A stretch of 64,000 nt of DNA from Xenopus tropicalis. Taxonomy: Eukaryota; Chordata; Amphibia; Anura; Pipidae. The stretch lies in contig NC_030683.2 in assembly GCF_000004195.4 (NCBI RefSeq), positions 66,762,764 to 66,826,763 on the forward strand. Direction: 5' to 3'. The notes under the pieces were generated by a model that was given only the letters and a program-made list of their open reading frames with translations, searched no databases and was not told the DNA's origin. Position numbers and translations under genes: made by a program. Shown here piece after piece: positions 14,601 to 29,600 of the stretch. Positions within the stretch are counted from its first letter, which is position 1. Every line of letters begins with the position of its first letter.

Positions 14601-17600
14601 CATATAAAAATCTACCCCCTTGACTTCTGAAATGCTAGCTTGAAAAAATACCTTGGGAAGCTTTTCTTGTTTTCACCGACTATGCTTTGCTTGCCATGTT
14701 TGATTTATCTGGTTTCAGAACAGTGTATGTTCACTTTTTGTATCCCTCCGCAATTTCATTGACATGTTCTATAATGTCTTAAAAGTGGTGAACCACTATT
14801 CGTTGAAACCACTGTCTGGTTGCTTGGGTAAATAAGACCCAAAACCAGACAGTTACTGAAATCTTAAATTGAACAAAAGGTAAATATGTTTATATGAAGA
14901 AGTGCATATTAGAAAACACATTTCATATGAAAAAAAGTGGGCAGGTGGGTGTAAGTATATATAAAATGTATTTCTTGCTGTAGGGGGCTTGGTTCATTAA
15001 CATCCTCTAACACTATTGAAGGCATAGAAACACACATCACTTTTTAAAGAAGCTAAAAGCTTACAAACATTTTCTAAATATTGACAATGTTGTACCCCAC
15101 TGTAATTCAGAAAGTACCCCTATAATTATCTGCTCTCTCAAATATAACTAGTTTTTATATTAATTGCCCATGCTAAAATTTAATTAAACACAAGTAGTCA
15201 GATTGTTCTACTGTATATTCACTGTATTAATGAGGGGCCTATTGTGGTCCTTTTTTGCACTTTGCACACTGTTCCTGGGATCGCAAGTGAGGCTTACCGA
15301 ACTAGAGGTGTTTCCTGGGCAAAAGTATCCTTTCTGGCAGAAACCACTGGTGTTTAGAAGTCCCACTCCAGCACAAAATTGTCCTGCTTCACATGGCCTG
15401 CATTCGGACTCACTAGACAGACGATCACGGTTGCTGTAAGTGCCCTCTGGGCATGGTACTGGATGAGCACTTCCATGCACACAGTAGAACCCCTGTGAAG
15501 AAAAATTTATTTTTTTTTATAAATATATTTCTAAATATAAAATTATTTTTTGTGTACAGGTATGGGGTCCATTATCCAGAAACCCAATATCAGAAACCAA
15601 GAAACCTTTTCTGAATGGGAAAGGCCATCTCCCATACACTTCATTATTATTTATTTGTTATAAAACATAAGATTTATTCTTTTTAATTTGAAAAAGCACT
15701 CACAGGTGGACAGAGCTTGGGCATGAGCATTGATTGGACATCACAAAAGTAACCTGCAGGGCATGGCCAACAAGTTGGTACTCCCTCCATTGACTTAGAT
15801 ACATTCCAGAACGAGCCAGGCTGGCATGGATAGGAGAGTGGAAATCCAGTACCCTGGGGACAATAATAACCCTCTGGACAAAGGCCAGTCTGTTAAAGGA
15901 AACAAGGGTCAAATATATAATTGATTTATTTACAATTCAAAACCCTTATAACAATACAATGTGTGCCTGTTACTTTTACATTTCTGTAGTAAAGAAAATA
16001 AAGGAAAAGTTGATAAATATATTCATTGTGAGTGAGTGTGAGAGAGTGTGAATGTGTGTGAGTGTGTTTTCATGGCTTTTATGAATAGGAATAAGGGTAA
16101 AAAATGAGAGTAAAATCATATATATAGATACTATGGGGCTAGTATGCATATGCCAATATGCATTTTTAGCAGCATTATTAATACTTTCCTGAATGTTGGG
16201 CAGCCAGGAAAGTGAAGAGACACATTTACTATAATATTTGGGGCTTTTTTTTAAAATATAGCAACCTATGGGGATTTGGTTAGAGCAGTCTAATCTAGAT
16301 CTTTTTTATGGTGTGCTGCATTAAGTGAAAGCCCTGAGCTATTACAATCAACTGATTTTTAAGACCTCGAAAAAGAGCACACACTGGGTTAATTTTAAGG
16401 CAATTCAAGTCTAAGGGGGATTTAATAAAAGGTAGTATTCCTTTTCATGTCATGAATAGCATCAGAAAAAAATTGTGAATCAAGTCCAGTTGCATTTAAG
16501 GGTACACTGTAGTGCCACTTTTTCATTAAAATTATTTATTTTTGTTTGTATGAAGCCGTCAGGATCAAGATGTGCTGCGTTTATTTAAGGTTCTTAAAAA
16601 AAGAAAACAATTTATACCCTTTTCTAGTTGATTTGGTATAGAATGAGAACTTTAATTGCGTACCTAGAAAAAAATAGCTTTTTGGGTAAACAGACTTCTT
16701 TTGAAAGACATCAAAGGTACGTGCACATTTCCTCACAGAGCTGTGTGAGCAACACGTGCTCTGAACTATCAGGCAAAAGTACTGTATGAGTCTAAATAAT
16801 TTTTTTTGGACCTAATGGTACATAAGAACTTAGTTATAAATTAAAGTTACACTACAATTTTTTATCAATGGAAGAAGCTTAACCTAAAGTTAAGATTTCC
16901 AAGTAGCCACTACATTATATAATGCTGTTAAAAAGAACCAAATAACATTTTTGCTTTTTGCTCTTTGTATAATTTCCTTTTGAAGCTGAAACATGCACCG
17001 TTGTGTCATTCTTGATTCAGGAACATGATTTAGAGTACTTACTATCTAATACATTTACTAATTCACACAATGTTCAAAACATCATTAAATCAAACTAAAA
17101 TGGTACATTTATCTCTACATCTACTCACAGGGTGAGGAATTCCTGCAGGTTTCTTTCCTTCCTGGTAGCAATAACTACCTTCTGGACAAAGCTGACATTC
17201 TTCAACTCTTCCAAGGCCTGGCTTATCTCCATATGTTCCATTGGGGCATGGATTTGGATATGGATCCTGAAATAAATGTATGGTTTGTTGCCATACAAAA
17301 ATCAGGCCTGAAGACAATATGATATCTATAATATGAAAACCATTGAAGGAAATGGTTGTGTTTGTTTTCTCCTTACAATGTTTCCTGGTGGACAGTAGTA
17401 TCCTTGGGGGCATACACTGACATGGTCTTCAGGAGGAATTGACATTCCTTTTGGGCAATGACTTCCAGCAGGACATACTAGCTGCACCATACGAGCTTTG
17501 CTGGTTTTTTCCTCATTACAGTAGTGACCAGCAGGGCATAGCAAGCATGTAGAGGAGCCTGTGTCCTGCAAAACAATTTAATTATAATAAGTGATCTAAT

Positions 17601-20600
17601 GTTAAAATCCTTCAAAATAACTTCAAATTCAAAGTTTATCCATTGAGGGAGCTGCTTGGTTGATATGTAAACAAGTGTGGAAATAATGAATTCCAGCTGC
17701 ACATTAGCACAAGTACAGGTATAAACAATGTGTGTGTACACACAGAATGTACTCTTTAAAGGAGAACTAAACACATCTTTTTTGTGTCAGTGGCATTGAA
17801 TACTTAATTGCCTATCAATCTTACATCATGAATATTATATTTTATATTGACAATATTCTAAAGCCAGAATTCCATAAGAGATTGTTACTATGCTCCGCTG
17901 TTTCTCACCGAGACTTGAATTTTACTTCCATAGCTGTCATTTGAGATCAGCACTATGTCATTATATCCACCACTGAGTATTAGGTTGCCTTTACCTACAG
18001 AGAAGATGGTACCAAACTCTGCTACCAACAGGAGCTGCATCACCAACCATGAGAAAATTTCAGCAGCCCTGCTGCCAGTCCTGAATCTACAGTGTCTTCA
18101 TGATAGGAAATCCAAGCAGGCTGTCACCAAGCACAAACAGTAGTAGTGTCAGTATCTATAAATCCACAGTGCAGTCACAGGAGAGAACCTCCTTTCTCTT
18201 TCTGCTAAAATTACCTGTGAAGTACTCAATGTCAACCAGGGTTTCTCCTGTGTTGGGCACAGCCTAGGTCCATGCTGATACCATTATGCAGCAGCCAGTG
18301 TCTCAATTTACATTTACACTTACAATGGCCTCAATTACAGCTAAAGAAATACCAAACAAACATAAATATATTTACAATAGTAGAAGTTTAGGCTGGCCAA
18401 AAACATGCTCATAGTCCATTATAACTTTCAACCCAACTAAATTATAGTAGATTGCTCTTGATCCACAAAAGGGAAAAAACTAAATCTTAAGCTGCCACCA
18501 CTTTGTTTTAGTAGAGGAAAATAATTTTTCCTAATTTTAAGAACAATTGGACTAGTACCTGGATCAACTTTGTACTTTTTTAGAATAACCTCTCTACCAT
18601 TATGCCTTCCATCATTCCACATTGAATGTCTTAAAGATAAAGCTAGCCATAAACGCACCGATAATATCATACGAAACCTCGTTTCGTACGATATTCGGTG
18701 TGTGTATGGCAAGTCGGCAATCGGGCCAGTTAAAAGATTTTGATCGGCCCCCATAGAAGGCGCATGACCAAAATCTGCCTTCAGCGCTGAATCGGCAGAA
18801 GGAGGTAGAAATCCTATTGTTTCTACCTCCTTATCTGCCTGTTTCAGCCCTGAAGGTTAGTGGCGGATCTGACGATCTTTCGTGCGACCATCGCAGATCG
18901 CCACGTGTGTGGCCACCTTAAGACAAACACTTTACAGCGCACACAAGACATACTACTTCTCCAGTTCATTACTTACTATTGCACCAAACCTATAACTCAA
19001 GTAACAGTGCCTGTACCACTTTCATCTGTCAACCCACAGTGCATTATTGATGAGCGAAATTTTTCGGCAGGTGGGGATTAGCAATGAAATTCCACATTTT
19101 GCCATTGGCGGATTGTTTCACGAAATAGCTGTAAAAATTAGCTGTGGAAAAAAATCACACATGACAGCCGCGTTTTGCGAATTTTTTGTCATTTCGTGAA
19201 AATGTTCACAGTTTTGCAAATTTTTCAGCGAAACAAAACGGGACAGATCCTTTGATCACTACAGTGCATGTTTAGCTGGGGGTCTGAAGGGGAATCATGC
19301 ATGGGACATAACTAGTTTACTACAGATAATTATTTTCATCAGTGTTTTTTTAGGGAAAGATATTTTGTATATATATATATTGTGCTACTTGTTCATATAG
19401 GTGGAGATAAATAATTGTCACTGGCAGACTAGCACAGGTGCGGTGGGTAGTCTGGGGCAGGCTGATGGATTGACACAGGAGGGAGTAGAAACTGCTTGTG
19501 TGTCCAATAATCCTAAGTGCACCATCCCAGTTCCAGTTGAAGCAAAGTAAAACTATCTTTTACCTACACATTACAGTAGTTACTCACTGAGAAATTTCCA
19601 GTTCCACAAGGCACTGGAGAACCCATTCCAATCTTAGAACAATAGGATCCAGCCGGGCATAGGTCACATTCTCCCACTTCCTGTGCACCTTGCTCTGCAC
19701 GATATGTACCTCTAAAATAAAAAGTGAATAACTTTACATTAGGGAGTTACAAATGTAACTTAAATATAACTACAGGTGTATACAGTACTCACATGGGGCA
19801 CATAGCAGGTTTGGAGCTGCCTATGGGGCAGTATGATCCTACTGGACAGGCACTGCACTCTCCTACACGGACACTCCCCAGTTTGAGATTGAAAGTCCCA
19901 GCTGGACATGGGAACTGTGTACTGGATTGTGACCCTGTGTAGAAGTAGATTAGTCTTTTATAAATAAATTTAGCAAACATTATAAATGTAAAATAAAACT
20001 GGAATATATGTTTGCTCTGAATAAAAAAGAAAAACAAGTTTTGAGCAAAAAAAATGCAAGCAGCAAATACAGTATCAGATTTTATGGTGCAGATATGTGG
20101 TCTGTTATCTGTAATGGTTAAAATCTGGGGTTTGGCCAAGAAAGAAGGTTTTCAATAATATTAATAGTGATGATCAAATTTATTCGCCAGGCATGGATCT
20201 GCAGCAAATTTACGTTTTTGGTTTTTTTTTTGTTGCGCGTCAAATTGGGCAAAAAAAAGGGCATGCCCTATGCACGGGCGGCAAAAAATAGACGGGGGCG
20301 TCAAAAAAAATCGCACAACAAAAGCGTTTCGCAAATTTTTTGAATTTTGAATTTTCTTGTTGTTTCGCGAATTTTATGGCGAAGCGAAACAGGACAGATT
20401 CGCTCATCATTAAATATTAAGTTTACTGAAAAAACAATTCAACATTAATTAAATGTATTTTAAATAGGATTGTTTAGCCACCATTATGGATTTATGCTAG
20501 CATAGGTGGTCACACACAGTTTGATCAAGAATCCAAATGGGCAGTGGGCATACAAGAAGCAGTATAATGCACATAAATGATTGGAATAGCAGGAAGTGAA

Positions 20601-23600
20601 GAGAACCAGAAGCTCCTCTTTACTTCCTCACCTGCACATGCACTAGCTGACATGGCACATTGCCAGGTGAAATTTTCAAACTTGCCCAAGAGTACAGTTC
20701 AAGGATTGGTGGGCCACACCCATATACTTTGTTTCATATGATTTTATCTATTTGTATCTGCGTGTAAATGGCAACCTTTAGTTTTAATCAAGTACACGGT
20801 ACTGTTTTATTATTACATAGAAAAAGGGAAAGAAAAAGAAAAAATTGAATTATTACATTAAAAAACAGCTGTTCTTCCTGTTATTTGGAGTTTCAAGTTT
20901 TAGGGTAGTGCCTGTATTACTTTAAAAAATTGTGTATCTTTACATGTTTTAAAAAAGATATTTATATAAAGTTATATAAATATACATTTTAGGTATTTCC
21001 ATTACTTGCTCAATTATATTTTATACAAATTCATTATGGTTCTTTATCCCCTTGTATGCTGCAGTAACTATTGTTGAGCTATATTCCTTAAAGGAAAACT
21101 AAACCCTACCCCATTATCAGCTTCCCATCCCATCCCCAGGCCTAGGGCGGCATAAATTTTGGGGCTGCATGACGTCCAGCCGCACCTCACATATGGAGCA
21201 CTGGGGGTGCGATCCTGAGGTAGACAACCTATGAGAGCCCAAAAACAAAATCCAGTGCTGTCCCCTCCATTACCCTCCACTGCCCCCACCAAGTGTTTAA
21301 TGGCCCCATCTTCTGTCTTCTGATCCTCTTCTCTAAGGAGCATGCACAGTTGAAACTGATTTAGGACATGTATTCAACTGTACATGCTCCTCCAAGATCT
21401 GTGCCAGCACTCTAACAGAAGAGGATCATGAGACAGGGAAAGATGGCCCCTTTGAACTCTGCTGCAAAACTCTGCAATTTTGCGGCAGGTAAGGACACAT
21501 TCAGACTTCTGAAAAGAATAGTTGCTGTGGGGAGGGGGGCAGTGTAGGGGGGATGGGGGAATTAGGGTTTAAATTCTCCTTTAAACTAAAGTAAAATAAA
21601 GCACATAGTTTACCTGCTCACAGAGCACTAAAAATAAAAGATCTAGTTTGCAATGAAATAAACTACTGCCAACTCTGTACTTTAACAGTATTGCCTTATT
21701 GTCTTATGCCTAATTGGGATATTTAAGTGGTGCATATTGGTTAATAGCTGATAATAGAGTTGTGCACACCAATTTCTTGAAGTTTTTGAAACCCAGACCT
21801 GACCTGGACCTGCAGGGCATTTTTACCCACTTGGACTTGCTACTAGACCCGCAACTGCTTTATCTGCAGCTTGATCCGTGACCCTCTGACACCATTAGTG
21901 CTGATGTTGCAAACTGGAAGTGACATCATCAGAAGTGGGCAGGGAAGAAAAATTATTAGAAAATGTCTAAAAGAGTAAATTATAGCTAATACAAAAAATA
22001 TAAGATAACATAAGAAATATAGATAAGACCTGCAACCTGACGCACAACCTGCAGGCCCACCAACCGGCTTCTATACCTGCATTCAAAAATTCTACCCGCA
22101 ACCCGCAGGTTACCTGCTTCTTATTATATTTATAATAGTTTGATTTTTAAATTATATAGTATTAATTTTATAAATACATTGACTTACCCTCAGGACAGTA
22201 ATAACCTGCACTGCATTTCCCAGAAGGGGCCTCTGCTCCTGCAAAGCAAAACCATCCAGAGGGACATGGATAGCATTCTGTCTCAGATGCCAGATTGGAC
22301 CTGTCGCTCCATGTTCCTGGAGGGCACTTATACTGGGTACCAAGTTTGGTTCCAGCTGGACAATAGTGCCCCTGTGGGCAGGGTACTGGTGGACGATGCC
22401 TTCCTCCTGTTCCTACAAAAAGAAGACTGGTATAAAAAAACACCTAAGGGAAAGAGAGTTTACAATATTAAAATTATGTTTACCTTCTGCTACATTTGTA
22501 TGTGATGAGCAGGACTGTTACCTTCATTTTTTCCAAGACTGACTTTTTTTCCATTGCTACATGCAATTTAAAAATTTTACATTTCTAAACGCACTTTTAT
22601 AGAAACCCCTAAAGCTCATTTACTGCCACAAGTAAAAGTGTGGTACACTAAATTGGATGCACGTACACTAATTTCTAAAAGGCACTTGAGCCCAAAAACA
22701 TGATTCTTGTACCTCCATGTCCTTGTGGGAGGGACTGTGCCCCCCCCTTCCAAATTGCTCTAGTTTTAAATTGTAAAGGGAAATCCATCTACCTACTTTG
22801 CAAGACTCAAACATAGGCCAAAAGTATATTCAGCATAGTACCTATTCATTGCACTCATGTTGGGAATGGAAGATAGCAAAATAAAGATATTACAAGGGAA
22901 ACTAAAGCAGAATAGTGAAATAAGGGGGTAATAAACAAGAAGAGGGAGAATTGCAAATATTGAGGGTTAAAAAGGATGGAAAAAACAGTACAGGACACAA
23001 GTGAGGGATGTGCACCACATACACTGCCAGCGCCGGATTTGTGATCCGGGCGGCCTCGTTGGTCGTCCCCCGCCTCCCCCTGTGCAACCCCCCCCCACAG
23101 CAGCGAGCACATGCGCATGCGTGAACCCCCACAATCCCGCAGCAGCGATCGTAACTGCTGCCCTAGGCCCGGGCCTTTGTGGCCTGTCCACACTGCAGCT
23201 CTTGCCTCCCTCAACCAAAAACATCTTATGATGAGCAAAATGCGATTACTGCACACTTTTTTGATACACGCACCTTTTGATACGACTGTGCCTTTTTTAC
23301 TCTTTTTTTAAAAAAAACTTTAAGGCATGTAAACAACACATCCTTGTAATATAATTACAGGATGAAAATATGAAGTGAGGAGCGAATCTGTCCCGTTTCG
23401 CTTCACGGCAAAATTTGCAAAATGACAAGAAAATTCGCAAAACGCAAACGTTTGTTGCACTACTATTGGTCGCCTGTGTCTTTTTTTGACGCTAATTTTT
23501 TTTTTTTTGCAGAGAATTTTCGCGGAAGTTATGCAAAACAATTTGCCAATGGCAAAATATGGTAATTTTCTATGAATCCATAGTGCAAAAATTATGAACT

Positions 23601-26600
23601 GATTCAGGAATTTTTGCTTACCTGTAACACAGAAGAATCTGGCAGGACATATGTCACACTGAGATGTGTGAAAAATACTGTAGCTATCACTGAAAGTTCC
23701 TGCTGGACAGGCATTGTCAGAGGAGGTAGGTGATCGAGATCCCACTGGGCACACATATCTAGCATATTAGAAACAAATCAATGCATATACATGGCCCACT
23801 TAATACCAATTTAATGCTGGCTGAATCAAGAAAAAAAAATAAATGTACATCAGTCTACATGTTTTGCGGAATATTATACCCACCCTGGGAAACATTCAGA
23901 ATCTGGCTGAGACAAGCCTGCATGAGTGCACGCTCTTCCTGCCATACAAAGCATGCAGTCTCCAGGTTCATCTTGCCCTTCAAGAGGATTATAGGTGCCT
24001 GGTGGGCATGGGACTGGTTGACTATTATTTGACATGCAGTAAAATCCAACAGGACACAAAACACATTGCTCGATTCCTGAAACATGCAAATGTAACATCC
24101 ATTTTATGGGCAGTATTTTGTATGCAAGGCTTCATAGAGGTATGCAGAAGAACTGGGAATAAAAGGTAAAAGTAAGAATACAAGCCAATTTGAACAAATG
24201 CAATATGAAATTGAGAGAGGCGCTTAAGAGGTGACATGATAACTATGTATAAATATATAAGGGGATCATATAATAACCTCTCTAATGTTTTATTTACCAG
24301 TAGGTCCTTCCAACGGACACGAGGGCACCCACTCCATTTAGAAGAAGGGAGGTTCCATTTAAATATTCGGAAAGGATTTTTTACAGTGAGAGCTGTAAAG
24401 TTGTGGAATTCCCTCCCCGAATCAGTTGTGCTGGCTGATACATTATATAACTTTAAGAAGGGGCTGGATGGATTTTTAGCAAGTAAGGGAATACAGGGTT
24501 ATGGGAGATAGCTCTTAGTACAAGTTGATCCAGGGACTGGTCCGATTGCCATCTTGGAGTCAGGAAGGAATTTTTTCCCCTCTGCGGCAAATTAGAGAGG
24601 CTTCAGATGGGGTTTTTTGCCTTCCTCTGGATCAACTAGTAGTTAGGCAGGTTATATATAGGCATTATGGTTGAACGTGATGGACGTATGTCTTTTTTCA
24701 ACCCAACTTACTATGTAAATTACCTTACCCTTTCCAAGTGTTTGGTTGTGTAGAATGGAAGAATGCAATTGTCAAATTAATTACCATATTAAACTTTATT
24801 TGTATAGTGTATTATACAGAATCTCCATGATTTATTTGGTAACTGGTGTGGTGCTGAGAGATTGGTGAAATTCTAATGTAATGTCATTATACAAAAAGGG
24901 ATCTTGTTTTTAGCCTAGGCCTTTTAGTTTGACATCTATGGCACGAAACCTTTGGAGGACTTAATAAGGCATTCTGATAAACATTTTAAACCGCAATAAA
25001 ATGGGTTTGTGGCAATCTTGCCAAACAAGTTGTAGGTTATGTCAATATTATTATTGCATATGAGGCATCAGACTATTAAAAAAGAACGAATACGTTCATA
25101 TTTTCATATATTCATAATTTGAGAGCTACCAAGATGCTAATCTTGATTTAAACTTGAAATGTAATTTACCTTTTATGCTACTTTCTTTTTGAGATTTATG
25201 CATATTTTCTATTTATAATATATATTGTCTTGTACCCAAGATGGTGTAAGTTGTAAGTTTAACCCATCAAACTAAAAAATGTTTGCAAGGGTTTTACAAA
25301 ACTTCTGAACCAGCTTGCAGTTTTTAGAATCTTATCTCCAAATGTTGGATATCTTGGGTATCGAGATTCATCAGTATAAATTACAGAGTCCTCTAAACAA
25401 TGTGATAGTCATATGCAGTATGAATAGAATGACATAGAACTATGTGACACGTGGATATCCTAGAATTACACTTTAGTCAGTACAAATATATTGGCTGAAT
25501 TTTATGGCTCATTAAAGCTCATTTAAAGTACATTGATGTTAGAAAGCCATATATTTTCAAAAATATATTGACCCATTTTGAATTTGACTGAACTGTAAGT
25601 TGAGAGTTGTTATACGATCAGCAAAAACTTGCTAAATTTAGCAAATGTATGCAACTTGTTTGTTTGTAGTAACACTTATTTGTAAGACTGTTACCCATTC
25701 TGATTGTTTTACTGCTGTGAGAGTAAGGAATCTTAATAAAACTATACCTATTTGGTACTGGTGTTCAGGGAATATGAGGCTTTCTCCAAATCAGTTGTAT
25801 ATTCATGCATATAAAAGAACTTGTCTGTATTTTATTTTGCTATGCAGGTATGGAATTCATTATCCGGAAACACATTTTACAGAAAGTTCCAAATTATGGG
25901 AAGGCTTTCTCCTATAGACCCTGTTTTAATCAAATTAAATTTTTTAAATATGATTTTCTCTTCAATAATAATACAGTACCTTGTACTTGATCCGAACTAA
26001 TAAATAATTGATCCTTAATGGAGGCAAAATAATTTTACTGGGTTTAAAATTTAGTGGTGAGCACAGCTTTCCCTTTTTTGTTACAGTATATATTGATATT
26101 TATATCATTTCTCCCAAGGAAATGCCCCTAAAGTTAAAGAGCACAGCATATTGAAAAATTGTCTGGCATACATAACAAAGGAAACTTGGCTTCATTGTGC
26201 TGTAGGTAATATTTTTTTACATATATTATACTTCTCATCAACCACAGTCACCCAACAAACAGAAATCTGCATGTAAACAAAAATAATGACAATAACCTCT
26301 TATGAAGAAAACTATTTCTTTTCCAACTATAACTATAACTACAACTTTTCCAATTGTAACTAAGACTACAGTTTTCAGGGAGAAGTAAAGGGTTTATTCT
26401 AATAATACACTTTTAAGCTAAATGGCAATTTGTTAGTGACTTGCAAAATGCCCCTTAGCAGCAACATATCACAATGGTATGCACAAGGCCCATGACAGCA
26501 ATGCATATCAGTGTTTTGCAGAAGATGCCATGGACTTATATGTCTACTCTATTAGTTCCAAATTTGATATACTACAAAAAAATGGGAAAATACAGTTAAA

Positions 26601-29600
26601 TAGTGCAATGGCTTCAACAATCACAAGGTGGCGATGTTTCTCCTTCTATGTTGAAGAGTAGCTACTAAGCCTGTATTTATATGTCTTATGACAAATCTTA
26701 TGCAGCATTTATTACTTTTACTAAAAACACATTAAAATAAACCTTTTATTACACATTGAGTGAACTGCATTTGAAGCACTTTGCTTTACTGTATTAATTT
26801 AAAGTATATATACAGTATACAGTATATTTTTTTTTTTTCAAATTTTGCAGGCTAGATTCTTTGTGTATTTTAAAAAAGCTAGATTCTCCACAGAAGTTGT
26901 ACTAAAAAGAAAATGCACAGCTGGAGCTTTGAGATTTAATTATGCATTGTATTAAACTAAAAAACATAATTTATCCCTGCTTGTATTGACTGCTCTAGGT
27001 CTTTTCTCAATGTCGGCTTTTTAAACAAACATTGCTCTTAACTCTACAGCTATTTTACCAAGCAATTTAAAAATCCCAAATCATCACTACATTGTAAAAC
27101 CATTACTCACTTACTTGAAGCACCAATATAATTAGTGAAAGTCCCAGGAGGGCAGTCTTGCTCACGGCTGATTCCGGAAGGGCAAAATTTACCTCTGGTA
27201 CATGGAAATCCTGAGACTGAAGAGCCTAAAGAAAAGAGGATATATAATATTCATAGCACTGTATCAAAATTAGTAGCACAAAGCTGTCTATTTGGAGGCT
27301 TGCAGACTGAATATGACCCTTAAATAGATTGTACTGGCTGTAGTATGTTAAGGGGTCCATAGACTTCTTTGTACATAATCATTATTTCCCCTGTCGAGCT
27401 CCATGTCAATACTCACTGGGATAGCCCAACCCCTATGCTTCCATCAGATGGACCCTCTCAAATCTTGTTTAACAGATAAACTCCACTGGCATCTTTTGTT
27501 CTGCTCCTATTGTAAGCAAAGTTTTCTTTTTACCCTTGGGAAACTGTTAGGCCTGCCCGTAAGGCATCCTAGGGATAGGGTTTTTCATTTTTTTCCCTAG
27601 CATATACTTCAGCTTGGAGCCTTTTGTGTTTTCAGCTCCTAGATTAGGTAGGACACTGGTGAGTTGGTCTTCCTGTGTTTAAGATGCCTTTACTCACTGA
27701 TCCTATGCTAACTGCCACCTCCCTCGCCCATCTGCAAAAATAAAAGTGGGTGTAGGGGCCACATACACCACTGCAACTGGACGCCTTTAGTGCAGGCTTG
27801 GAGGCCACATGGATGGGGGGAAAGCAATGCTGTAATGCTGTCAGAGCATTTGGTGGCAAGTGCTTTTCCCCCCATCCATGTGGCCTCCCAGCCTGAGTTA
27901 GGGCAGCAACAAGACATCCTCGGCACTCATCTGTTATCAATATATACAGAACATTAAGACATTTTGTGCATTAAGCTACCAAGAAACACCATCCCCTTTA
28001 AACAAAATAGGGATTGTCCATATTTTGCAATATACAGCTGGCCAGTCCTACACTCACTTTTATCTGATTCATTAAGAATTCTACTGCTTCATTATGCATT
28101 TAACATTAAACAAATGACTAGCTTTCAAAGTTGAAACACCCAAATGGTTGCCCTTTTATTGGCTCCACTGGGATCACCTGACTGTAGCTGGAAAGGGTGG
28201 AAGCTACAACATGAGCTGGCCACTGCTCCTGCATAAACTATAGCAAACAAGAAAAAGTGGTGAGCACAAAGTTCCCTTGTTTGCTATAGTGTAAAATTAG
28301 TTTTGGGCCTGCACCTTGCTGCTTCCTTTTACTTTTTGTGTTTCCTTAGTTCCTTATGCAGGGGATATACATATGTTTCTTTTAGTTGAAGAAAGGTTCA
28401 TGGCCAGCTGCCTTCCTCAACAGATTTTCCTAAGGTAAGGTATTGGGGTGGGGATGGGAAATGGATATTTATCTCAAATTTTAGTAAACATGCCGGTTGG
28501 GCCCTTGCAGGAGGCACTAACACCAATTATCCAATTGGCCTCTGTGTAACCTCAGCAATTGCTTTTGGTTACCCAGTGTCGGACTGGGCCCACGGGGCAC
28601 AGGGAAAAATCCGTGTGGTCCCCAGCCTTTGTGGGCCCCGCCAGCCCAATCTCACTGACAGTGGGCTTAAGGGTGTTAGGGGGGTCTGTCCATGCTGCAC
28701 TTACTTGTCCCTTGTGGAATTATTGTCCAAGAAATTTCGTACTATGGCGATTGGTCGTTTAGTCAATCAGCCAGGTAAGAAAATTTTGGATGGTTAACAA
28801 TAAAACCTTCAGAAGTAATGTATATCTGGCAATATCCTTGGGGGATCTACAAAGCATTTCCAGGTCCCTTTGGTACAATTGGTGTCTGCTGACTATTTCA
28901 TGAGAACATACTATGATGTTATTTTTAGGGCTTTATCCTACAATTTCAGTCTGAAAAGTTGCGCGAGAAAAAAAAGTCCTGCAACACCCCCGTATCACAA
29001 ATTTGTCCCCATCCCATTATTGTATTACTTAAAAACATATATATTTATATAAACCCCAAAAATAAATAATATAGTAGGTTAATTTACCAACGCAGAACTT
29101 TGCACCTGGGCAGTAACTGTTTGCAGCAGCAGCATATGACATTAGTGCAAAAATTCATGTTTGAAGGGCAATCCCTCTATATAATTCCTTGCCCGTTTGT
29201 CTTTTCTGTGTGAACTCCAGGGAGCACTATTATTTTGTCTGCTCTCCAGCTGACTGATTGCTATGGCTTACTGTCCAGGTACAAATAGACAGTCAATATG
29301 AAATCCCAAATGCAGTTATTAATGGGCACAAAATCATTTGGAATTTTGCCAAATATATGTTTATATATCTAATGTCTAATGTACCCACTACTTTAATTTA
29401 TAAAGATATTAGAAGTCACCAAATAGTTACATGACCATATCATACAGGTTGCTTAACTCCAAACTGACTTCTAATAGCATTATACATTTTAGTAGGCGGT
29501 ACATTATTCATTATAATCTACAGCTCTTTGTGTTTACATATCTCTTCAGGAAGCTCTCTCCCTTCCCTGTAGGTTCTTTTCAACCTTGCCTACTCTACAT

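Noticed and set aside
22140..22505. 121-codon plus-strand ORF
   Set aside because: Antisense shadow over exon 11, whose minus-strand reading has the CPPG motifs and proper splice sites.
23001..23311. Overlapping GC-rich ORFs on both strands
   Set aside because: They lie in a GC-rich interspersed repeat; no domain and no splice connection to the gene.
23320..23754. 144-codon minus ORF
   Set aside because: Only its first 45 codons are exon 10; the rest reads through the donor into a hAT MITE.
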